DNA from: DATGKK01 sp035294725
Lineage (GTDB): Bacteria; Actinomycetota; Acidimicrobiia; Acidimicrobiales; Bog-793
Direction: 5' to 3'
Length of the DNA: 64,000 nucleotides
Assembly (NCBI GenBank): GCA_035294725.1
Contig: DATGKK010000019.1
Location: forward strand, 1 to 64,000
Each line of letters opens with the position of its first letter. Position 1 is the stretch's first letter. The notes under the pieces are model-generated. The model did not search any database and had not been told where the DNA came from. It saw only the letters and a list, made by a program, of their open reading frames with translations. A program made the translations under genes and the position numbers. Of the stretch, positions 1 to 8,506 are shown piece by piece.

Positions 1-90
1 GCGCATACTCGCCGCTCAGCACTCACGTTCGGGGCCCGGGAAGGAGCGCTCTCGTACGGAGCGACGTGCGGGGACTCACTGACAGCGAGC

Positions 91-124
91 AGAGTATATC
101 CGACACCAGCTACGTATATACTCT
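91..124. promoter_or_regulatory. Inverted-repeat operator before vapBC
   Basis: A perfect 9-base inverted repeat, AGAGTATAT at 91-99 and ATATACTCT at 116-124, flanks a 16-base spacer and ends four bases before the vapB start codon. It is strikingly A+T rich for this sequence. VapB antitoxins of the ribbon-helix-helix or AbrB type normally bind such repeats with VapC to repress their own operon, so this is the likely autoregulatory operator. The repeat is seen directly; binding is inferred. Confidence 0.6.
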
Positions 125-128
125 TTCC

Positions 129-323
129 ATGAGCAAGCACCTGGTCGACTTGGACGAGAACGCGCTGAGCGTCGCCCAGGCCCGACTCGGCACGACGACC
201 ATCAAGGACACCGTGAACGCCGCCCTACGCCAGGCCGGCGGAGACCGCGACGCCGAGGTCGCCGGCGCCCTTGACGTGCTGGCGAGCGCCGACTTGATCG
301 ACCGCTCCGAAGCGTGGCGCTGA
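129..323 (+). CDS. vapB: VapB-type antitoxin
   Basis: A 64-residue protein with the length and pattern of VapB antitoxins: a short N-terminal beta strand (HLVDLDE), a helical DNA-binding part (TTTIKDTVNAALR, about residues 22-34) and an acidic/amphipathic tail that would wrap the toxin. I use the ATG at 129 rather than the upstream GTG at 66, because the longer form would run through the inverted-repeat operator and add residues unlike the family. The gene overlaps vapC by 10 bases, the usual translationally coupled antitoxin-toxin layout. It should neutralise VapC in the cytoplasm and repress the operon by binding the 91-124 repeat. Family assignment rests on size, pattern and neighbour. Confidence 0.75.
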   Translation: MSKHLVDLDENALSVAQARLGTTTIKDTVNAALRQAGGDRDAEVAGALDVLASADLIDRSEAWR

Positions 324-727
324 CCCACCTCGTCGACTCGAGCGTCCTCAAGCGGATGAGCCAGCCGCTCGTACGCGCGGCCGTCGAACCCCTCGCCGCG
401 CGAGGCAAGGTCGCCCGCGCAACGATTTGCGACCTCGAGATCGGCTACTCGGCGCGCAACGCCGACGAGTGGGACCAGCTCATGGAGTCCCTCAGTGTCC
501 TCACCCCCGTCGAGACCACCGCGGCTCACCTCCATCGCTCCTTGCAAGTCCAGCGTCTCCTGGCGGATCGCAGCCAGCGAGGCCGCAAGATCCCCGACCT
601 GCTCATCGCCGCCGCCGGCGAAGCCCTCAACCTGACTGTGCTCCACTACGACAGCGACTTCGACCTGATCGCCGAGGTCACAGGCCAGCGCACCGAGTGG
701 GTCGTGCCAGCCGGGGAAGCTGACTGA
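314..727 (+). CDS. vapC: VapC-type PIN-domain ribonuclease toxin
   Basis: A 137-residue single PIN domain. The acidic Mg2+ site is complete: Asp8 (LVDSS), Glu42 (DLEIGYS), Asp95 (IPDLLIAA) and Asp113 or Asp115 (HYDSDFDLIA). VapC toxins are site-specific RNases that cut tRNA or 23S rRNA and are held inactive by VapB. The GTG start at 314 lies inside the end of vapB, giving coupled translation. The nuclease site looks intact, so the toxin is probably functional. The RNA target cannot be told from sequence. Confidence 0.85.
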   Translation: MALTHLVDSSVLKRMSQPLVRAAVEPLAARGKVARATICDLEIGYSARNADEWDQLMESLSVLTPVETTAAHLHRSLQVQRLLADRSQRGRKIPDLLIAAAGEALNLTVLHYDSDFDLIAEVTGQRTEWVVPAGEAD

Positions 728-771
728 CCGCAGCTAGAGGCTGGCACCCCTCCTGACCAGCGCCAACAGCG

Positions 772-845
772 TGGGGCTAGCTGGAATCGAACCAGCGACC
801 TCAGCATTATCAGTGCTGCGCTCTAACCGACTGAGCTATAGCCCC
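772..845 (-). tRNA. tRNA-Ile (GAT anticodon)
   Basis: Read on the minus strand this is a 74-nt cloverleaf: acceptor stem GGGGCTA/TAGCCCC with discriminator A, D arm GCTCAG...GAGC, anticodon loop CTGATAA (anticodon GAT, at 809-811 on the plus strand), and T loop GGTTCGATTCC. CCA is not encoded. A tRNA-Ile downstream of gyrA is the usual actinobacterial arrangement, often followed by tRNA-Ala; no tRNA-Ala is seen here. Confidence 0.95.
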
Positions 846-905
846 GGGGCGAACGGCCAGGCTACACCACGCTCCTGAAGCGAAGGAGGGCCCGGATGAG
901 AGACC

Positions 906-925
906 ACCGACCCCTGCGGGTTGGT
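906..925 (-). terminator. Candidate hairpin terminator after gyrA
   Basis: An 8-bp stem, ACCGACCC at 906-913 with GGGTTGGT at 918-925 (one G-T pair), around a four-base loop lies 16 bases beyond the gyrA stop. There is no U tract, which is common for actinobacterial terminators, so function is uncertain. Confidence 0.4.
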
Positions 926-941
926 CATGAAGTGGCTTTCG

Positions 942-3458
942 CTACTCCGAGCCAGCTGATACCGGTGCCACCGCGGCAACGCTGTGACCCTCGTCCAGGT
1001 TCATCAGCCTGACTCCGGTTGCATCACGCCCTTGCGCGGCGATCTCCCGCACGGCCGTTCGGATCACCACGCCGGCCGAGGACACGATGAGGAGCTCGTC
1101 GTCGAGCGAGGCCATGATCGCGGCGACGACCCGGCCACGTCGCTGCGTGAGCTTGATCGCCCGGACGCCCTGCCCACCTCGTGCCTGGGCGTGGAAGTGG
1201 TCGAGCTTGGTCCGCTTGCCGTAGCCCGCGTCCGTGACGATGAGGAGGTCGACCCCATCCCGTGCGACGTCGCAGGAGACCAGCTCGTCCCCGTCCTTGA
1301 GGCGCATGCCCCGCACTCCGGCGGCGCTGCGGCCCATCGGTCGAACCTCGGTCTCCCGAAAGCGGATCCCCATGCCCTGCCGGCTCACCAGCAGCAGCTC
1401 GTCGTCGCCGCCCGTCCGGATCACTCTCACCAGCTCGTCGCCGTCGTTCAGGTTGATGGCGATGAAGCCCTCCCGACGGGACTTGTCGTACTCGCTCAGT
1501 GGGGTCTTCTTCACCTGCCCCGACTTCGTCGCGAAGAGCAGGAACTCCTCCTCGGCGAACTGCCCGGCCTCGATGATCGCCTGGATGGTCTCGCCCGCCT
1601 CGAGAGGGAGGAGGTTGACCGCCGGCGTGCCTCGTGCGTTCCGGTCCTTGATCGGGATCTCGTGAGCACGGAGTCGGTACACCTTCCCCCGGTTGGAGAA
1701 GAAGAGCAGGTGCGCATGGGCGGTCGTGTGCACGATCTCGTGGACGAGGTCCTCTTCCTTCAGCTTTGCCCCTTGGACCCCTCGACCACCTCGACCCTGG
1801 GTGCGGAACGCGTCTGCGGAGACGGCCTTCAGGTAGCCGGCGCGAGTGATGGTGATCACCATCTCCTCGTCCTCGATGAGGTCCTCGATGTTGAGATCGC
1901 CCGGGTCGTGGACGAGCCGCGTCCGCCGTTCGTCCGCGAACTTCGCACGGACCTCGGTGAGCTCGCCAGCGATGACGCTGCGGAGGCGGGCGGGCTCCGT
2001 CAGGATCGCCTCGAGCTCCGCGATCTTGGCGTGGAGCTCCTCCAACTCGCCCTCGAGGTCCGACCGGCCGAGACGCGTCAGGCGGGCGAGCGTCATGTCG
2101 AGGATGTGGTTCGCCTGCTCCTCGGAGAACGAGAAGGGCTCGGCCTGCAATGCCTCACGAGCAGCTGCCCGGTCGTCGGATGCCCGGATCGCCGCGATGA
2201 CGGCATCCAGCATGTCGATCGCCCGGAGGAGGCCCTCGACAATGTGGGCCCGGGCCCGTGCGCGGCGGAGCTGGTACTCCGAACGGCGCGTGACGACCTC
2301 GACCTGATGTTCTACGTAGGCACCGACGGCCTGGGCGAGGTTGAGCAGACGCGGCACCCCGTCGACGAGAGCGAGCATGTGGACGCCGAAACTGGTCTGC
2401 ATCGGCGTGTACTTGAAGAGGTTGTTGAGGACGACGTTCGCGTTCGCGTCCCGCTTCAAGGTGATGACGAGTCTCGTGTCGTCTCCGGCCGACAAGTTCT
2501 CGAGGCCGTCGATGCCCGTGATGTCGCCGGCTTCCACCGCCTCGGCGATACGGGTCGAGATACCCTCGACAGAGGTCTGGTAAGGGATCTCCGTCACGAC
2601 GATCTGGCTCTTGCCCGCCCGACCCTCCTGGATCTCGGCGACGGCGCGCATCTTCACCGAGCCCCGTCCCGTCCTGTAGGCGTCCAGGATGCCGGACCGT
2701 CCGAGAATGAGCGCGCCGGTTGGGAAGTCGGGACCCTTCACGAACTGCATCAGCTCGTCAGGCGTCGCCTGGGGGTGCTCGAGGTAGTAGATGGTGGCAT
2801 CGATGACCTCGCCCAGGTTGTGCGGCGGGATGTTGGTCGCCATCCCCACGGCAATGCCCTGCGACCCGTTGACGAGCAGGTTCGGGAACCGAGCCGGCAG
2901 CACGACGGGTTGCTCGTCGCTCCCGTCGTAGTTGGGAACCATGTCGACGGTCTCCTCGTCGATCCCGTCGAGAAGCACCATGGCGAGCGGCGCGAGGCGG
3001 CACTCGGTGTACCTCGCGGCGGCCGGACCCATGTTCGGACCAGGGGCACCGAAGTCGCCGTGGCCGTCGATCAACGGGTGGCGCAACGAGAAGGGCTGCA
3101 CCATACGGGCGAGCGCGTCGTAGATGGCGGCGTCCCCGTGGGGGTGGAAACGGCCCATCACGTCGCCGACCACCCTGGCGCACTTCACAAAGGGCCGGTC
3201 CGGGCGGAGACCCTCGTCGCCCATGGCATAGAGGATGCGCCGGTGAACGGGCTTCAGACCGTCCCGAGCATCGGGGAGCGCGCGCTGGACGATGACGGAC
3301 ATGGAGTACTCGAGGAACGAGCGCTCCATCTCCTCTTGGATCTCGATCGGGACGACCCCGAGCGCCGTGCCTCCGCCTCCTGATCCGCTCCCGCGGGATC
3401 CAGAGCCGTTCGTGCCGGGCCCTGAGCCGTTCGTGCCTGAACCGTTCGTGTCAGCCAT
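942..3458 (-). CDS. gyrA: DNA gyrase subunit A
   Basis: An 838-residue GyrA, the DNA-cleaving subunit that with GyrB introduces negative supercoils. The catalytic tyrosine is Tyr150 in AARYTE; the quinolone-determining region ([10 protein letters not shown], residues 105-114) has Ala at the place of E. coli Ser83, as in mycobacteria. The C-terminal half contains a GyrA box variant, QGRGGRG at about residue 552, which marks a gyrase rather than a topoisomerase IV subunit. The first ~32 residues are a Thr/Asn/Gly/Ser repeat tail absent from most GyrA. gyrB lies 71 bases upstream on the same strand, so the two form one operon. Confidence 0.96.
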   Translation of the reverse strand: MADTNGSGTNGSGPGTNGSGSRGSGSGGGGTALGVVPIEIQEEMERSFLEYSMSVIVQRALPDARDGLKPVHRRILYAMGDEGLRPDRPFVKCARVVGDVMGRFHPHGDAAIYDALARMVQPFSLRHPLIDGHGDFGAPGPNMGPAAARYTECRLAPLAMVLLDGIDEETVDMVPNYDGSDEQPVVLPARFPNLLVNGSQGIAVGMATNIPPHNLGEVIDATIYYLEHPQATPDELMQFVKGPDFPTGALILGRSGILDAYRTGRGSVKMRAVAEIQEGRAGKSQIVVTEIPYQTSVEGISTRIAEAVEAGDITGIDGLENLSAGDDTRLVITLKRDANANVVLNNLFKYTPMQTSFGVHMLALVDGVPRLLNLAQAVGAYVEHQVEVVTRRSEYQLRRARARAHIVEGLLRAIDMLDAVIAAIRASDDRAAAREALQAEPFSFSEEQANHILDMTLARLTRLGRSDLEGELEELHAKIAELEAILTEPARLRSVIAGELTEVRAKFADERRTRLVHDPGDLNIEDLIEDEEMVITITRAGYLKAVSADAFRTQGRGGRGVQGAKLKEEDLVHEIVHTTAHAHLLFFSNRGKVYRLRAHEIPIKDRNARGTPAVNLLPLEAGETIQAIIEAGQFAEEEFLLFATKSGQVKKTPLSEYDKSRREGFIAINLNDGDELVRVIRTGGDDELLLVSRQGMGIRFRETEVRPMGRSAAGVRGMRLKDGDELVSCDVARDGVDLLIVTDAGYGKRTKLDHFHAQARGGQGVRAIKLTQRRGRVVAAIMASLDDELLIVSSAGVVIRTAVREIAAQGRDATGVRLMNLDEGHSVAAVAPVSAGSE

Positions 3459-3529
3459 GGCGGTGTCGCTCTCTTGAGTCGTCGTTCACACTCTCGTGGA
3501 CCGTGCGGCCACCCGGTCCCCGTGCCGGC

Positions 3530-5482
3530 TCAGATGTCGAGGAACCGGACGTCTTTCGCATTGCTCTGGATGAAGTGACGACGGACCTCGACGTCGTCTC
3601 CCATCAAGATGGAGCAGATCTCGTCGGCGATGCTGGCCTGCTCCATCGTCACCTGGAGGAGCGAGCGCTTCTCCCGGTCGATGGTCGTCTCCTTGAGCTC
3701 CGCCCAGTCCATCTCCCCGAGGCCCTTCAGACGGTTGAAGTCCTTGCTGTAGTTCGGGTGCTCCTCGAGGAACCGAGCCTTGGCCAGGTCGTCTTTCAGG
3801 TACACCTTCGCCGTCCCGACCTCGGCCGAGTAGAGCGGCGGCTGGGCGACGTAGATATGACCGGCCTCGACAAAGGGCTTCATCTGGCGGAGGAAGAAGG
3901 TGAGGAGCAGCGTGCGGATGTGCGAGCCGTCGACGTCGGCGTCAGCCAGGATGATGACCTTGTCGTAGCGGATCTTGGAGAGATCGAAGTCGTCGGCGAG
4001 ACCAGCGCCGATCGCCATGATGAGCGCCTGGATCTCGGCGTTCTTCAGCATCTTGTCCACGCGGGCCTTCTCGACGTTGAGGATCTTCCCGCGGATCGGG
4101 AGCACCGCCTGGGTGCGCGGGTCTCGCGCCTTCACGGCCGAGCCGGCCGCAGAGTTCCCCTCCACGATGAACAGCTCGCAATCGTCCGGATTGCGCGACG
4201 AGCAGTCGTAGAGCTTGCCCGGCAGGCCGGCGCCGTCGAGCGCGGTCTTGCGCCTGGTCAACTCCTTTGCGTGCTTGGCCGCGATGCGGGCTCGCTGGGC
4301 GTCGAGGCCCTTCTTCACGATCTGGGCGCCCTCTTTCGGGTTCTCCTCGAACCACTCGGCGAGCTTCTCGTTCGTGGCCCGGGCGACGAGCGACCGCATG
4401 GCGGTGTTGCCGAGCTTGGCCTTGGTCTGCCCCTCGAACTGCGGCTCGGTAAGGCGGACGGAGACGATGGCCGTAAGACCCTCGCGCACGTCCTCTCCGG
4501 CGAGGCTCTCGGCTCCTTCTTTGATGAGGTTGCGGTTCTTCGCGAACTTGTTGACGACCGCCGTCAGCGCCTGGCGGAAGCCGTCTTCATGCATGCCGCC
4601 CTCGATCGTGGCGATGCCGTTCGCGAAGGAGTAGATCGACTCGTAGTAGCCCGTGTTCCACTGGAGGGCGACCTCGACCTCCTGGTTCTCCTCGGCCACG
4701 ACGTAGGAGGCCACGCGCTTGAACAACGGCTCCTTGGTCGCGTTGAGGTGCTTCACGTAGTCGACGATGCCCCCGGAGTAGCGGAAGACCTGGGGCTCCG
4801 GATCGTGACCGGGACGCTCATCCTTGAAGCGGATCTCGAGGTTCTTGTTGAGGAACGCCATCACCTGCAGCCGTTCCGTGATCGTCTGAGCGCGGAACTC
4901 CGTTTCCTCGAAGACCGAAGCGTCCGGCCAGAACGTGACGGTGGTGCCGGTCCGGCCACGCGGGGCGTCGCCGACCACCTCGAGTCCCGTCACGGGTTGG
5001 CCACCATCGCGGAACTCCATCCGGTGGTGCTTGCCAAGACGGTCAATTTCGAGCACGAGTCGGCTCGACAGCGCGTTGACCACCGACACGCCGACTCCGT
5101 GGAGGCCGCCGGAGACCTTGTAGCCACCGCCTCCGAACTTGCCGCCGGCGTGAAGCACCGTCAGCACGATCTCGGCGGCGGACTTCCCCTTGTACTGAGG
5201 ATGCTCGTCGACGGGGATCCCGCGACCGTTGTCGACGACTCGGCAGCCCCCGTCGGCCAGAAGCGTCACGTCGATGCGCGTCGCGTACCCTGCCATGGCC
5301 TCGTCCACCGAGTTGTCCACGACCTCCCAGACCAGGTGGTGGAGCCCACTCGGACCCGTGGAGCCGATGTACATGCCCGGCCGCTTGCGGACCGGTTCGA
5401 GACCTTCGAGGACCGTGATGTCGTGGGCGGTGTACTCGGAGCCGATCGCAGTGCGATCCTCGGCCTCGGCGTTCATAACCAC
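3530..5482 (-). CDS. gyrB: DNA gyrase subunit B
   Basis: A 650-residue GyrB, the ATPase subunit of gyrase. The GHKL ATPase motifs are present (EVVDNSVDEA, DNGRGIPVD, GGLHGVG), followed by the TOPRIM domain with DADVDGSH and the C-terminal GyrA-binding part (GLGEMDW). The TOPRIM acidic motif reads EGNSAAG at about residue 437, where most gyrases have EGDSAGG. The start is either GTG at 5482, which has GGAAGG eight bases upstream, or the ATG two codons later at 5476. A TAGAAT -10-like element lies about 100 bases upstream. Identity is certain. Confidence 0.96.
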   Translation of the reverse strand: MVMNAEAEDRTAIGSEYTAHDITVLEGLEPVRKRPGMYIGSTGPSGLHHLVWEVVDNSVDEAMAGYATRIDVTLLADGGCRVVDNGRGIPVDEHPQYKGKSAAEIVLTVLHAGGKFGGGGYKVSGGLHGVGVSVVNALSSRLVLEIDRLGKHHRMEFRDGGQPVTGLEVVGDAPRGRTGTTVTFWPDASVFEETEFRAQTITERLQVMAFLNKNLEIRFKDERPGHDPEPQVFRYSGGIVDYVKHLNATKEPLFKRVASYVVAEENQEVEVALQWNTGYYESIYSFANGIATIEGGMHEDGFRQALTAVVNKFAKNRNLIKEGAESLAGEDVREGLTAIVSVRLTEPQFEGQTKAKLGNTAMRSLVARATNEKLAEWFEENPKEGAQIVKKGLDAQRARIAAKHAKELTRRKTALDGAGLPGKLYDCSSRNPDDCELFIVEGNSAAGSAVKARDPRTQAVLPIRGKILNVEKARVDKMLKNAEIQALIMAIGAGLADDFDLSKIRYDKVIILADADVDGSHIRTLLLTFFLRQMKPFVEAGHIYVAQPPLYSAEVGTAKVYLKDDLAKARFLEEHPNYSKDFNRLKGLGEMDWAELKETTIDREKRSLLQVTMEQASIADEICSILMGDDVEVRRHFIQSNAKDVRFLDI

Positions 5483-5577
5483 GGGCGCGACCTTCCAGAT
5501 GGGGTGTCGTTCACTGGCCGGGCCACCTCATGACCGAGAGCGGAGGACGCTCGTTGCGGGTGTCCGACGATGCCTTC

Positions 5578-5583
5578 ATTCTA
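5578..5583 (-). promoter_or_regulatory. Candidate -10 element for gyrBA
   Basis: The minus-strand hexamer TAGAAT (5/6 match to TATAAT) lies in the otherwise G+C-rich gap between dciA and gyrB, about 95 bases before the gyrB start. No convincing -35 hexamer is seen at 16-18 bases, so this is only a candidate. Confidence 0.35.
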
Positions 5584-5635
5584 CCGTCTCGGTGCTGGCC
5601 GCCAGAGCATTTTGGGGGTTGCGGCAAGGGAAAAT

Positions 5636-6010
5636 TCACTGCGTTGACCTGGGCCTCACCCTCACGCTGCATCGTGTAGCGACCGGGTAGCCCAGCTCCT
5701 CGGCAAGGCGGGCGAGAACCGTGTCCGACAGCAGCCGCATCTCCGTGGCCCATGCTTGGTCCGGGGCTTCGCAGACGAGCTCTCCAGCGTGTAGCGCGAC
5801 GGGGACCACTCGATTGGCTACTTGTTCCCCCACGATCTGCTGCCAGACCGAGGTGATCTCGGCGAGGGCGGCCGCTGCTGAGAGCCCCCTCGCCCGCAGC
5901 ACTGAGGAGACGGCGTCTCGGATGGGCGTCAACCCCAACTCCTCCCCTGGAAGGTCGAATCGGCTCTCCTGGCCTGGCTCCCCCCGCGGACGCGGAATGT
6001 CGGTGCTCAT
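5636..6010 (-). CDS. dciA: DciA-like (DUF721) replicative helicase loader
   Basis: A 124-residue DUF721 protein. DUF721/DciA proteins are the ancestral bacterial loaders or operators of the DnaB helicase and sit between recF and gyrB in actinobacteria (Rv0004 in M. tuberculosis), exactly as here. The KH-like core is recognisable: VWQQIVGEQVANRVVPVAL followed by ELVCEAPDQAWATEMRLL at residues ~49-92. The first 30 residues are a disordered Pro/Gly/Glu-rich leader. The ATG overlaps the recF stop by four bases (ATGA), so the two are translationally coupled. The gene for its partner DnaB is 28 kb away. Confidence 0.85.
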   Translation of the reverse strand: MSTDIPRPRGEPGQESRFDLPGEELGLTPIRDAVSSVLRARGLSAAAALAEITSVWQQIVGEQVANRVVPVALHAGELVCEAPDQAWATEMRLLSDTVLARLAEELGYPVATRCSVRVRPRSTQ

Positions 6011-7092
6011 GGCAGGATCGCTCCTCGCTCTATCCGGACGACAAGGTCGGGTTGCGCACCCGGCGGCAAGGGTCCGGCTGTGGTGAGGAGCGCTTGGCCT
6101 GGTGGAAGCTCGCCGACGAGTGCTCGGGCTGTTGTCTCGTCGAGCTCGGAAAAGGCGTCGTCGAGGAGGAGAACGGGCGCCGCGCCGGTTACGTCGCCCA
6201 CGTACCGATGGAGACCGAGCCGGAGAGCAAGCGCCACGCAGCGCTGTCGCCCCTGGGAGAGCCGGGTCCGTGCGTCGAGGCCTCCGGCGGTGATCTCGAG
6301 CTCGTCCCGCTGGGGCCCCACCGTGGTGACCTGACGTTTCAGATCCTCGTTCCGGTGTTGCTCGAGCGCCTCGTGAAGCGCGCCCTCGAAGGATCGGACG
6401 TAGGAGAGAACGAGCGCTCCAGCTTGGGGTGCGAGGACCGAGAACGCCTCTGCCACGAAAGGAGCCGCTCTGTCGATGAGCCGTTCTCGTGCGGCCACCA
6501 CTCGCTCCCCCACGGCGGCAAGGCGTTCATCCCAGACATCGAGCGTCATGACTGCCTCGTGCGGGAGGCGGCCGCCGAGTTGGCGGAGGAGGGTGTTCCT
6601 CTGGCGCAGCACTCGCTCGAGCTCAGCTCGATCCCCTCCGAGGCGGGGCCAGGTCGCAAGGACTGCGTCGTCGAGCAGGTCACGGCGCCGGGCGGGCGGG
6701 CCTTTTACCAGGTCTAGGTCATCCGGCGTGAACAGTGTCGTCCGCAGGACCTCGACGAGCTCACGGGGCCCGTTCACGCGGCGGTCGTTGAGCGTGGCGG
6801 TGTCGCGCCGAGCGAGCTCGACGTGGACCTTGATCTCCAAACGACGCTCACCCTGGCAAAGGTCGCAGGAGATCGAGGCGGACGTCTCCCCGGTCTGGAC
6901 GAGAGCCTCCCTCGGAACGGAGCGGAACGACTTCAGCACCGAGCAGTAGGAGAGGGCTTCTAGCAAGCTAGTCTTTCCAGCTCCGTTTCCACCCTGGATG
7001 ACGGTGAGGCCGCCCGGCGCTGGAACGAGCTCAGCCGTGTCCAGATTGCGGAAGTGCCGAGCGCCGAGGCGGGTGACGTTCGTTACCGTCAC
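6007..7092 (-). CDS. recF: RecF recombination mediator ATPase
   Basis: A 361-residue SMC-like ATPase that helps load RecA at single-strand gaps through RecOR. The Walker A motif is GGNGAGKTS (residues 34-42), the ABC-type signature is LSQGRQR near residue 280, and Walker B is VLLLDDAFSELD near residue 305. Length and order are normal for RecF. It lies 40 bases after dnaN and overlaps dciA by four bases, so dnaN-recF-dciA is probably one transcript. Confidence 0.95.
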   Translation of the reverse strand: MTVTNVTRLGARHFRNLDTAELVPAPGGLTVIQGGNGAGKTSLLEALSYCSVLKSFRSVPREALVQTGETSASISCDLCQGERRLEIKVHVELARRDTATLNDRRVNGPRELVEVLRTTLFTPDDLDLVKGPPARRRDLLDDAVLATWPRLGGDRAELERVLRQRNTLLRQLGGRLPHEAVMTLDVWDERLAAVGERVVAARERLIDRAAPFVAEAFSVLAPQAGALVLSYVRSFEGALHEALEQHRNEDLKRQVTTVGPQRDELEITAGGLDARTRLSQGRQRCVALALRLGLHRYVGDVTGAAPVLLLDDAFSELDETTARALVGELPPGQALLTTAGPLPPGAQPDLVVRIERGAILP

Positions 7093-7132
7093 CGGAACAG
7101 CGGGGTGGTCCGGGGATACCGAGATATCGGTG

Positions 7133-8257
7133 TCAGGCTACCTTGACCGGCATCAACAGATACCGGTACTCGTCCTCGCCCTCTCCCCGAACGAGCGCGG
7201 GCTTTCCCGGATCGTTGAGCTCGAGAACGAGCACGTCAGAACGGAGTGCCTCGACCCCGTCGAGGAGATAGCCGGGATTGAAGGCGATCATGACCTCGTC
7301 CCCGTCGAAGTCACCTTCGAGCTCCTCAACAGCCCTACCGCTCTCCGGAGTGAGCACTTGCAGCTCGACACCATGCCCACGGAAGGACAGCCTCACTGGT
7401 GTCGTGATGTCCTTGCTGTCCCGGACGAGCAGTCTCACCCGTCGGAGCGCCGTTGCGAAGTCCTCCCGCGGCACGGTCAAGTGGTATGCGTACGAGGGCG
7501 GCACGAGTCGGTCGACATCAGGGAATTGTCCACGCACGAGACGGGTCGTGATGCGCACGTCGCCGAGCTCAAAGACTGCATCGAGGTCACTGTGGCGAAA
7601 CGTGATCCGGTCTTCGTCGCTCTCGCTCGCCTGACCAACGAGGCGCTGTACCTCGGCAAGGGCGCGAGCAGGAACGAGAACCTGCGAGCCATCCTCAAGA
7701 GCGCTCATTCCTTCGAAGTCCCTGAACGCGAGCCGGTACGAGTCGGTGGCAATGAGCCGCAGCCCCTTCTCCGTCGCCTTCATCTGCACTGCGGTGAGCT
7801 GCGGCGCCCTGGAGTCGTCGGTCAGCGCGGCGCGGACCACCTGCCGGAGCCCCTCGGCGAACGTCGCAGCAGGAAGCTCGATCCCCGAGTTCTCCGGTGA
7901 ACCGAGGCGCGTGATCTCCGCGCCGGCAGCCACCCGCACGACAAACTCTGCACGACCTGCTGAAAAACGCACCTCCTCATCGACGCCCGCGACGGCGACT
8001 GCACCGGAGTCGAAAGAGCGCACGATGTCGGTCACGAGGCGCGTCGGCACGAGGACGGTTCCATCCGACTCCCCCGCCACCTGCAAGCGAACCTCGATGA
8101 CGAGATCGGGATCCGACCCCACGATCTCAAGGTTCGAAGCCCGCAACGAGAGCTGAAGACCCGGCGCCACACCCGCGAGCGAGGACCGTCCCGCGGTGGC
8201 ACGGCTCGCAGTGACGAGAGCCTCGAGAAGCGTGTCGCGATCCGCTCGGAATCTCAC
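7133..8257 (-). CDS. dnaN: DNA polymerase III sliding clamp (beta subunit)
   Basis: A 374-residue beta clamp made of three similar domains, beginning MRFRADRDTLLEAL and ending in the conserved MPVKV-type C-terminus (LLMPVKVA). It forms the ring that tethers the replicative polymerase. The GTG start at 8257 is preceded by AAAGGAGAAGAG, a good ribosome binding site. The gene lies between oriC and recF, its standard position. Confidence 0.95.
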   Translation of the reverse strand: MRFRADRDTLLEALVTASRATAGRSSLAGVAPGLQLSLRASNLEIVGSDPDLVIEVRLQVAGESDGTVLVPTRLVTDIVRSFDSGAVAVAGVDEEVRFSAGRAEFVVRVAAGAEITRLGSPENSGIELPAATFAEGLRQVVRAALTDDSRAPQLTAVQMKATEKGLRLIATDSYRLAFRDFEGMSALEDGSQVLVPARALAEVQRLVGQASESDEDRITFRHSDLDAVFELGDVRITTRLVRGQFPDVDRLVPPSYAYHLTVPREDFATALRRVRLLVRDSKDITTPVRLSFRGHGVELQVLTPESGRAVEELEGDFDGDEVMIAFNPGYLLDGVEALRSDVLVLELNDPGKPALVRGEGEDEYRYLLMPVKVA

Positions 8258-8506
8258 GTCGGTCTCTTCTCCTTTTTGATGAGAATTTGAAAGCAGGAGT
8301 AGTAAGGGCTGGGGAGTGTGGAGAACAGTTCGTTATCCCTGGTCAGCGCTGTGCAGTTGTTCGCGCGTTGTCCACAGCTACCCACAGGGCCACCCCGTGC
8401 CGAGTGCGGGCATGTGGATGGCGACGCAAAAAGAGCCGCTATGTCCACGGCGCCCCGAGCAGCTTTCCACATCGTCGTGGCAGCTTCGGCGCAACCCGTC
8501 CACAGG
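8258..8506. other. Replication origin (oriC) between dnaN and dnaA
   Basis: This 249-base non-coding stretch holds at least seven DnaA-box-like 9-mers: TGTGGAGAA (8317-8325, minus orientation), TTGTCCACA (8368-8376, a perfect box), CTACCCACA (8378-8386), TGTGGATGG (8413-8421, minus), ATGTCCACG (8441-8449), CTTTCCACA (8463-8471) and CCGTCCACA (8496-8504). The dnaN-proximal end, about 8266-8306, is far richer in A+T than its surroundings and is the best candidate for the unwinding element. The dnaN-dnaA gap is the standard actinobacterial oriC site. Confidence 0.85.

Noticed and set aside
846..941. tRNA-Ala expected next to tRNA-Ile
   Set aside because: No second cloverleaf is visible on either strand between the tRNA-Ile and gyrA or upstream to vapC.
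984..3383. A 799-codon open frame antisense to gyrA, and a 676-codon one antisense to gyrB (3503-5533)
   Set aside because: Long antisense frames are expected in high-G+C coding DNA. The translations show no family pattern and no ribosome binding site, while the gyrase genes on the other strand are certain.
8321..8330. GAACAGTTC in oriC as an SOS box
   Set aside because: The spacer is one base, not four; LexA boxes need GAAC-N4-GTTC.
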